Of a stretch of 64,000 nt of DNA, positions 56,911 through 64,000 are shown piece after piece (positions within the stretch are counted from its first letter, which is position 1; the number at the start of each line of letters is the position of its first letter). A model generated the notes under the pieces. That model saw only the letters and a list, made by a program, of their open reading frames with translations, searched no databases and was not told the DNA's origin. The translations under genes were made by a program, and so were the position numbers. The DNA is taken from positions 1,922,001-1,986,000 of the forward strand of contig NC_134036.1 of NCBI RefSeq assembly GCF_964204645.1, in the 5' to 3' direction. Origin of the DNA: Tubulanus polymorphus. Lineage: Eukaryota; Nemertea; Palaeonemertea; Tubulaniformes; Tubulanidae.

Positions 56911-58165
56911 GATTTTTGAACCGTGGTCGTGTCGACAAATAAACAAAGATACCACAAACAAAAACTAACCAGCGAACACGCATGCGCATAACTTTTTTTC
57001 GTGTTATCGGATTCGCGTCACGAACAAATAAATCATGGGGAGAATAATTAAAAATCGTTTAGCGAACCCTCGAACTTTGCAACGCGGTATAATATTCGTA
57101 CTTGAATGCACTCGTCAGTGGTATGACTTGATTTCGGATTTTAAAAAAATATAGGCCAAACGATAAAGAAAATATAAAAATACCAGCAAACCTAGATTAT
57201 CTATTGTGGATTGGTTGCGGTTTTATTGGAATTTCAGTAAAAGTTTGCTTACAATGCCATCATTTTCCAGCGAACAAATTTGCTTAAATTCAATGAGAAT
57301 ACCTTTCTTTAAAACGCTGTCAATTTCGTTATAGCGCCATGATTGCCATTGCGATCCCAACAGTTGCAGCTTGGCAATATAACGGACTTTGACTGTAAGG
57401 CATAGAAAATATCAAAATATCTAATGTCGATTGGTTACGGTTCGGTTGGAATTGAAACTATCAAAATATCAAAAACATTGATCGATGATAGCCTGGAAAA
57501 TTTACAATACATCTAGTTGAATATCGGTAATCCTTAATGCGAAGTGTTCTCTTTGGTTTTATCCAGATTTTTCAACGAAGGCTTTAATTTTATCCGTGTT
57601 TTATCTCTTTAGAATATCCTGTCAAAAATCTTTGTGAAACCCTTTATCTGTGTATCTCAAAAGTGAATGGAATTGAATAACTGAATTTTCTTTGAACGCA
57701 AAAAAAAAGTTTTTTGGAGGCTTCCTCAATAAAATCCAATTAATCTTTTTAAATGCTTTGTTACTTTCGTTGTCCGCAATGCGTTAGGAGACACGCCCAT
57801 GCAAAGCAGCGGTGAAGCTTTACGTGAAGCCCAAGGCCTAAAAACGCTGTAAGAGATTTGTCTTGCGGAGATGTTAAAAGCCGATATGAAGTTGTCCATT
57901 TTTTGTTGAAAGGTGACATTCGATTGTGACTTTTATGTCTGCCAGTCTAGACAGAAACGAGAGGGGGAGAGTTAGATGGTGATTGAATGAATGAGAAGAG
58001 GGGATATCAGAAAGGGGAGAGTAGATTGAGGCCGATAAGATAGGGGGTCTTTCGTCTAGTTTGTATACCTTGCATGGCTGGCACCGAAGTTAAAATTGTA
58101 AAAAGCAATATGGAAAAACATGTGTTCCTAACAAACGAACAAGGATAAGGACTTAAGGATTAGGA
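56911..58165. other. Intergenic, no gene seen
   Basis: AT-rich; short frames; no clear repeat. Confidence 0.5.
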
Positions 58166-58170
58166 CCCGG

Positions 58171-58278
58171 GGCCCAGTTTCATAAAAATGATTAAAGCCC
58201 GAATCGATTTAAGATAATCTGAAGTAATGAAGAAATTAAATCGATTTGAGAGTTGAACGTTTTTGTGAAACTGGGCGC
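58171..58278. mobile_element. 108-bp MITE-like element, second family
   Basis: Terminal inverted repeats GCCCAGTTTCATAAAAATG and, reversed, GCCCAGTTTCACAAAAACG. An inner repeat ATCGATTTAA/TTAAATCGATTT gives a longer interrupted hairpin. It has no coding capacity. The ends resemble, but are distinct from, the GGCCCAGTTCCACAGTT family. Confidence 0.7.
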
Positions 58279-58281
58279 TGG

Positions 58282-58456
58282 GAATTAGTACTACGATTAG
58301 GACTGGGTTAAGGACTACAATTAGGACTACGGGATTAGTACTACGATTAGGACTGGGTTAAGGACTACAATTAGGACTACGGGATTAGTACTACGATTAG
58401 GACTGGGTTAAGGACTACAATTAGGACTACGGGATTAGGACTACGATTAGGACAAA
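58282..58456 (+). repeat. 50-bp repeat, about 3.5 copies
   Basis: GGATTAGTACTACGATTAGG, ACTGGGTTAAGGACTACAAT, TAGGACTACG. It contains internal sub-repeats of ATTAGGACTAC. Confidence 0.9.
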
Positions 58457-59094
58457 CTCTTGAAAACGAAGAAACCTACTATAACAAAATACACGGAGAC
58501 GACGTGTGAACATTGAGTGGGGACAGAAGCCTTATAAATCCCTTCTTTGTAAAACAAAGTTGCCGTTTGACATTTCCATCATCTTCCAGAGTAGAAAAAT
58601 ACTATGGAGGCGATGAAAGAGAGGGGGAGAGGACAGAGAGAAGAGGAGGGAGAGGAGGAGAGACAGAGGAGTGAGCGGCAAAAATACTAAGAAGTAAAGA
58701 TAACTGAAATTGAATTATTGGAAGGTAATTAATTTCTCAGACTACACGAGAAGTTGTTAATTGAATAGCGCATGCGCATTGATTAGTTTGTCTATTTTTG
58801 GTAAATCTAGAATTTATTAGAAATAGATAAAAAGTAAATTTCTTTGATATCAGATTCACCTGATACAAGTTATGAAGTATTCAACTTGGCTTTATTAGAA
58901 TATCATAGCAGAGTGTTTTTAGGTAGAATCGGGCTTTAGGATAGTGCCTTTCTTCCGGGTTGAAACAAAACATATCGAAGTTCAAAAAGGTGCCCCACGA
59001 TTTGTAGTTCCGCTGTCATAATAACCACTGGGTGTCTCGACTTGGTCTGTCCTCCTCACTGGGGTTGTTGGGGTTTGACAAAAAAGAATGCCTT
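58457..59094. other. Intergenic with GA-rich patch at 58605-58676
   Basis: No gene between the 50-bp array and tRNA-Ala. Confidence 0.55.
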
Positions 59095-59166
59095 GGAGAA
59101 CCCGGGCATCGATCCCGGTACCTCTCGCATGCTAAGCGAGCGCTCTACCATCTGAGCTAGTTCCCC
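59095..59166 (-). tRNA. tRNA-Ala (AGC)
   Basis: A complete 72-nt cloverleaf on the minus strand. The acceptor stem GGGGAAC pairs with GTTCTCC (one G-U). The D arm is GCTC...GAGC, and the anticodon stem CTCGC/GCGAG encloses anticodon AGC (reads GCU, Ala). The T arm is CCGGG-ATCGATG-CCCGG. A run of six T lies about 10 bases past the 3' end as a pol III terminator. CCA is not encoded. Confidence 0.95.
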
Positions 59167-60185
59167 AGTGACAAAAAATGTCGTGTTGGGCGTATTTTGT
59201 TGTGTTCCACATGTTTTGTTCACAAAAGGGAAAATGGTCAAATTTTATATAGAAGCAATTTGCGTAGGGAGCATTTGTGTTACGGAGTTCAATGTCTCCT
59301 AAAGGGTATCCAACAACTGCGAATTTCAGCCGAAATTATGTGGGTTCATTTTAATAAATTATTTCGTCATAAAATTTGAATTGTGGGACTTCTAATTCGA
59401 TTAACAATTCTGGAAGTTGTAAAAAGAAATCATCGTAATGAAAACGGTTGAATATCCAGAGATTGAAAGACAGCAGTAGCAAAAAACAGCAGGAACGAAG
59501 TCTCATTTTCACTAACGAGCAAACAATTTATCGATTATTCAAACGTTTTCGGGAGTTACGTTTTCCCTGTTCCGATGCACAAGTGTTTGATCAAAGAGTC
59601 CGAAATATTTCTTTTAGTTCTAATCCTAAATTTAGTCATCTTCAAGAATAATACCGAATCTATCTAAACACAATTCCTCAGTCAAAAGATTATTTACATA
59701 TATGATCGTCTTTATAGATGTGATATATTCTTAATTAACCACGCACTCTGTACTCATAACGCAAAAGCTAATCTGGTAGGCCTAAATAACAAATCAAGTA
59801 AAGATGACACAAATATCAATCTTTGGAACTATTTGACAGTAGCGCACTGACACTGCTGCGGTATTTAGGATATATTGTTGTTTTTGTTAAGGCGCAGAAT
59901 ATCAAAAAAGTACTGACATTATCAGCGCTTAATTCAAGTGGATAGCACTGTTACAAGTGGACAATATGCCAATCAAACTAAATATCGATTTTTCTGTACT
60001 AAGTAACACTAGTAATGACACTAACTAGAGATTTAGTTATCTGAATTATGTAACTAGTAAATGTGATAAGTGAAATGATAAATCATAAGCAATTCTCTTC
60101 AGTGAGATTTACTAGTGAGGGGTTTACCTGGTGCATACAAGGTCCACAACACTTGTGTAGCAATTGTCCTTTCCTCAGTTGCGTG
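59167..60185. other. Intergenic, no gene seen
   Basis: AT-rich; frames under 68 codons; no repeat array. Confidence 0.5.
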
Positions 60186-60189
60186 ACTT

Positions 60190-60268
60190 AATTTGATCTG
60201 AACCCAGTTCCACAGTTGTGTGGGTTTGATTTGACTCTGAACCCAGTTCCACAGTTTTGGGATATGAT
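60190..60268. repeat. Two copies of the CCCAGTTCCACAGTT unit
   Basis: GAACCCAGTTCCACAGTTGT then GTGGGTTTGATTTGACTCT, repeated; same unit as at 43.13 kb. Confidence 0.8.
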
Positions 60269-60769
60269 TTTAGGCTCCATCTCTATCTATCCTTGTTGTC
60301 CTCTAAATGTTATTTGTTCCAATTCAAGGTTTGAAGTTTCGTAAGAAAAAACTTTGAAAAGAATCTACAACACAAACCACTTTATTACAAGTATACTTCA
60401 ATATATTTTTTCTAAGTACAGAATTGCAAGTTAGATACTCTATACAGTGACACCCAAAGCAACATCGACGTAAATGTACATCACGAAGGCTGAGACTATA
60501 CTGCACATGCACATTTACAACGAACATTTAACACGACAGCTGTCTAACACAGTCATGTTCACAATTAACAGTTATTCGATGATTTTACAGTAGAATGTTT
60601 TGGGACCAACAAAGTTCATCCAGTCTACGAGAAATCCGGATTGAGTCATTTTCTTGTATATAATCAAACAAATAAACTGCAATTAATATAGTCCGGATTG
60701 GACAAAAATCCGGACTAAACGGGTTTGACTGTATTAACAAATATCAAGTTATTTCATAGTAGCAATTTA

Positions 60770-62328
60770 TTACGATCTATGTAAGAGTCCAGTATCGGGT
60801 GTGTCGCCTTTCACGAGGGCTTGAATCTGTTTGAAATGTGGATGATCCTTATCGCCGAGTAGTTGAAACAGGACCGATTCGCTGGTGGTAATAATAGCCC
60901 CGAACTGGCGTAATCTCTACAAATATACAACCGATAAAAGAGAGAGAGATAAGGTGAGATTTATTATATTCCCAGATATTAATGTTTAGTTTTCCGGTCA
61001 GACGGCACCACCGTACAGACATGGTCAAAATAATGATAATAATAATCAATAGATATATTAAATATATCGAGGACTCGAGGAAATGCAGCCAATTTTCTTA
61101 CGTCGAATGCGATGAGTCGATCTGATTGAAATCTTGACGACGTCGCATCAGCGACAATATGAACTTTAATGCCTTTCGACATCAAATCGATAGCAGTTTG
61201 TTGTATGCACACGTGCGTCTGAAATTTAATTTGAAACGAACTATAGGTTGACATGAGATTGTGAGACATCTTGCAGTTAGGTCTAAAAGTTTGCAGTCAA
61301 GAAGGAATCCTGGAAGATTTAAAGTTAAATGCATCTGATAGATTGGCAGCAGCAGCGGCAGCAGCAGCAGCACTAGCAGCAGCTGGCCTCAGTTCGCAGT
61401 CCAGGAATTTGTCTAGTTCCACTGAGTTAGGCCCATAATCCTTCAACCAAACCCGAACCTACAACCAACATGCTGTAACCTAACCCAGGTTCACTTCAGC
61501 CCAGCCTAGCCCTCAATACGGTATCAAGAAAGGCTCACAATACCTTGCATAACTTATTGAAAGTCTCAGAGACCGGTTTTTGGAAAAAATTAACAAATGG
61601 TTTCAACAAACCTCGACACCAAAAAGAACGACGTATTTCAAATTTCCATCGCAAATAGTTTTCATTATTTCCTCGACCTCAGGTACGATCATGCTGAATT
61701 TAGTTTTCTCGACGACACCGCCTGTGGCATGTGAGATGTCCAACTCGGCGACCGTGTGCAACAATCCTTTAGGATACTGTAGAAACGATAAACTATTGAT
61801 TATGTGTACTGACTACAGATCAGTCATTTCTGGATATAAGAAGTTTTCAAGGAATTTCAAAGAAAATCTCACACCACCACCAGAGGTAACGATGAAATGG
61901 TCTACTTACAGCGCTAAACTTTTGTGAATTTTCTTTCGCTTACCTGTTCAGTTACGATGAGTGGAATTTCTAAAATCTTCGTCATTTCAGTCTAAAAAAA
62001 AAACAGAGACAAAAATGATCAGAAGAGTCAAGCGAGAGGACTTAGACTCATCAGAGAGAGAGGGGGAGAGGGAGAGCCGGAGAGGGAGAGAAAGAGAGGG
62101 GGGAAAGGAGAGATTCAATAGTTGTGCACAGTTCGAACCCATATTCGACGTGTTATTTGATGTCCTCACCAATCTTTTAGAGATTTCCACAATTTCATTG
62201 AAATATTTGATAGACGGCCGGAACCTTTCCTGTATGTCACACATAAACACGGCCGTACGGGACGGTTCTAAATTTCCTAAATATTCTACCGACATGGGCG
62301 CCGCCATTTTGTCCACGGAACTGGTCAT
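60770..62328 (-). CDS. ISOC1: Isochorismatase domain-containing protein 1, 5 exons
   Basis: Coding exons on the minus strand: 62170-62328, 61944-61991, 61612-61776, 61102-61218 and 60770-60916. All introns are GT-AG in phase 0, short (77-392 bp), and give 211 residues, close to ISOC1/ISOC2 length. The family is a cysteine-hydrolase fold related to nicotinamidases; the substrate of animal ISOC1 is not settled. Visible landmarks are [11 protein letters not shown] with the candidate catalytic Asp31, [22 protein letters not shown] with the Lys (93 or 95), and [15 protein letters not shown] with Cys128. VADATSSR and [16 protein letters not shown] follow. All three triad positions are intact. The closer match is ISOC1, not ISOC2. 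The start is uncertain: Met1 or Met8 (62307, better Kozak context AAAATGG). Intron 1 holds a GA tract; intron 3 holds a GCAGCA run. A candidate poly(A) signal (AATAAA on the minus strand) is at 60374-60379. Confidence 0.95.
61345..61383. repeat. GCA trinucleotide repeat in ISOC1 intron 3
   Basis: GCAGCAGCGGCAGCAGCAGC with flanking AGCAGC, inside the 61219-61611 intron. Confidence 0.85.
62055..62112. repeat. GA-rich tract in ISOC1 intron 1
   Basis: GAGAGAGAGGGGGAGAGGGAG-type polypurine within 61992-62169. The two 113-123 codon frames spanning it are respectively an intron read-through and an antisense artefact. Confidence 0.85.
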
Positions 62329-62589
62329 GTGATCTGCGCTGTTGTGCCCGTAATGCGAATAGAAATCAAGAAGTTACCAGGAATAAAACGAATATTTATA
62401 AACGCAGGGACATAATAATTTCAGAAGTCAATTAGCGTGCTGTCAATAATAGAAAATATTTGCAAAATTGTTTTCGATCTTGCAAGGTGGCAGCACGGTA
62501 CAGTTGACAAATTCAATGCAAATGTACTATATTGAACACGACGGCGTGCATTTGCGGTTCGGTTCGGGTTGTTAGTGATTTAGTCTAAT

Positions 62590-62725
62590 AAATAACACCT
62601 TGTTTCTCCTAATCGTTCGGGTCGTAATCAGTTCATTTCTACAACTGTCCGCTTGATCACGAGTTTGAAATATGTTATGCAGTAGAAGCGGCCGGCCGGG
62701 TCAACTTTTAAACTCAGTGGGATTG
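62590..62725 (-). mobile_element. Dispersed element of the 126-bp family, truncated
   Basis: On the minus strand: GAGTTTAAAAGTTGACCCGG, CCGGCCGC, ATGAACTGATTACGACCCG, TTAGGAGAAACAAGGTG. It lies about 260 bp upstream of ISOC1, with part of the middle deleted. Confidence 0.6.
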
Positions 62726-63110
62726 GCATTAATGCTGGCCTTCGTTAGCAACGCCTTTTAGCCTACAAACAAGATGCAATAAAGAAAATTGAAAAATATA
62801 ATAAAAGTTATCTAGACTAGAATTGAATTCTCCATTAATTCATTTTAATTGTTATAATGCATATAAATTTAAGTCATAATCTCGTTAAAACCGTTACCAA
62901 TCTCCAAACTATGTAATATCACTCAATTCGTGTGATGAAAGTTGAGAAATATATCGAAAATTTATTCATAGCGTTTATTGTGTTTTTGATTAATTCATTT
63001 TATTTGTAATAATCAGATGCATAAATGAATTCTTTATTTCGCGAAGCCGTTACCCCCAATATCCAGATAATATAATACGAATTCTTTAGCAGCCTAAACG
63101 GTATCTTCAG
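62726..63110. other. Intergenic, AT-rich, no gene seen
   Basis: Two similar AT-rich segments (TTAATTCATTTTAATTG and TTAATTCATTTTATTTG, at about 62835 and 62990) suggest a diverged 155-bp duplication that includes CGTTACC-containing blocks. Confidence 0.45.
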
Positions 63111-63116
63111 TCAAAA

Positions 63117-63124
63117 TATATAAA
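63117..63124 (+). promoter_or_regulatory. TATA box of the secreted-protein gene
   Basis: TATATAAA lies 103 bases upstream of the apparent initiation codon, placing transcription start near 63145-63155. This is inferred from position only. Confidence 0.5.
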
Positions 63125-63226
63125 TCTCCAATCCGACTGATCAGTTTGTGGTTCAAACTCTTGTGGTAACAGTCGCTACAGAGATCATCTAAACGGTTTC
63201 GTCACTGGACTTAGGAAGACGAGGGG

Positions 63227-63996
63227 GTGGAACTGATACAGTTTATTACGGTTACAGCAGTTCTGTTGGTTCTCTTAGCTCAAAGTAAGTTAAAGTTTTT
63301 TTGTTAAGGACTTCAATATACATATTGTGTATATTTCAGTTCTTTACGAAAACATTTTATCGAAGCAATTGTTCGTAATTTGATTAACCCTAAGTGGTTT
63401 CGATCAGGAAAATCACATTCTCTAAATTCTGATACGTTTTAATCTAATTTTCAGGCACTGCAGGTCGTCCTGCTAATCTCACCTGTGCCGCTTGTATTTA
63501 CTATTATTGTGACAGCAAAGATAAGGCATTCTATGAAAATGTGAAAACATTTGCAAATGGCCGTAAGTTGTTTCTACTATATTTTGATTATTTATTCATT
63601 GTGTCGGTCAGCAGCGAGAAATTCAACATCTTCTTATTCCACATCGATAATGGGATTAGTTTTTATAGGAAATCCCGCACTAAGTTAGGATCGCACGTGA
63701 TAGCAAGGATCCTGTGTCAGCGAAGATCCCCTGCCCCACAGCCTTACGGGGATTAGAACCATCACGCGGGACACTGCCGCAGAACCGTGACCAGTAGTGA
63801 TACTCATAGCATGAGCTCCCTCCTACTCCCCAGCACGAGTCTAACCAATCTATTCGATTTTACTTCAGTTGGAATGCTTGATTGGAAAACCGCAGACAAA
63901 ACTGGTAGACTGCCATATTTACACGAGAAATGCATGGAAAGTATATGGGATGATACCACTCAACCGCTGAAAATCGCACCAGTTCTTCTTGGATAA
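63227..63996 (+). CDS. Small secreted cysteine-containing protein, 3 exons, GTG at the start position
   Basis: Exons 63227-63284, 63455-63562 and 63869-63996 join with GT-AG borders in phase 1 each time, giving 97 residues to a TAA stop. Residues 2-22 (ELIQFITVTAVLLVLLAQST) look like a signal peptide with cleavage near Ala-Gly at 22-23. The mature part has four Cys (30, 33, 38 and 77) in TCAACIYYYC and HEKC, enough for two disulfides, and a possible N-glycosylation site NLT at 27-29. No family is recognised. The frame has no ATG between the TATA box and the signal peptide: the first plausible codon is GTG (63227) in context GGGGGTGGA, one transition from a well-placed ATG; CTG (63233) is an alternative. 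It may be a non-AUG start, a sequence variant or error, or a decaying gene. The conserved open frame and splice phases argue for a real gene. Confidence 0.65.
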
Positions 63997-64000
63997 AATA

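Noticed and set aside
59056-59241. 61-codon minus frame through 59.1 kb
   Set aside because: It is the tRNA-Ala gene translated.
61987-62332. 123-codon + frame and the uninterrupted 113-codon minus frame
   Set aside because: The + frame is antisense to ISOC1 exon 1. The minus frame is real only for its first 53 codons, after which it reads intron through a GA tract.

Overview
The window is nuclear DNA of an animal, most likely a marine invertebrate and probably a lophotrochozoan. This is inferred from split genes with GT-AG introns, two eukaryotic tRNA genes, an animal-only DM-domain gene and very dense microsatellite and minisatellite DNA. No operon, CRISPR array or virus was found, and the species cannot be named from sequence alone.

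Real genes cluster in the last 14 kb. At 50.08-55.41 kb (+) lies a four-exon Dmrt gene. It encodes a 280-residue DM-domain transcription factor with all eight zinc ligands and a diverged DMA domain. At 60.77-62.33 kb (-) lies a five-exon gene for an ISOC1-type isochorismatase-domain hydrolase of 211 residues. At 63.23-63.996 kb (+) lies a three-exon gene for a small secreted cysteine-containing protein whose apparent start codon is GTG. tRNA-Thr(AGT) is at 19.78 kb (-) and tRNA-Ala(AGC) at 59.10 kb (-). A candidate secreted-peptide exon is at 5.58-5.82 kb.

From 0 to 48 kb the DNA is almost entirely intergenic. It holds arrays with units of 15, 31, 47, 57, 60, 69, 109, 126, 128 and 180 bp, long CT/GA tracts, a 217-bp (TA)n tract and short inverted-repeat elements. 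Several families occur both as tandem arrays and as scattered single copies. The 69-bp satellite occurs as two arrays in opposite orientation (32.06-32.80 and 41.1-42.27 kb).

The most unusual signals are: (1) a tandem array at 48.59-49.31 kb whose unit matches the first zinc-knuckle segment of the DM exon 0.9 kb downstream, with shared Cys-to-Tyr and Gly-to-Asp changes; (2) a near-perfect 115-bp inverted repeat at 43.97-44.26 kb; (3) repeated reverse-transcriptase motif-A fragments at 7.4-7.6 kb; (4) CTCF-like motifs at a 113-bp spacing in an array at 26.9-27.45 kb, and two more in Dmrt intron 1; and (5) hammerhead-core-like signatures in the 69-bp satellite. The genes show no shared pathway; they appear to be independent neighbours.
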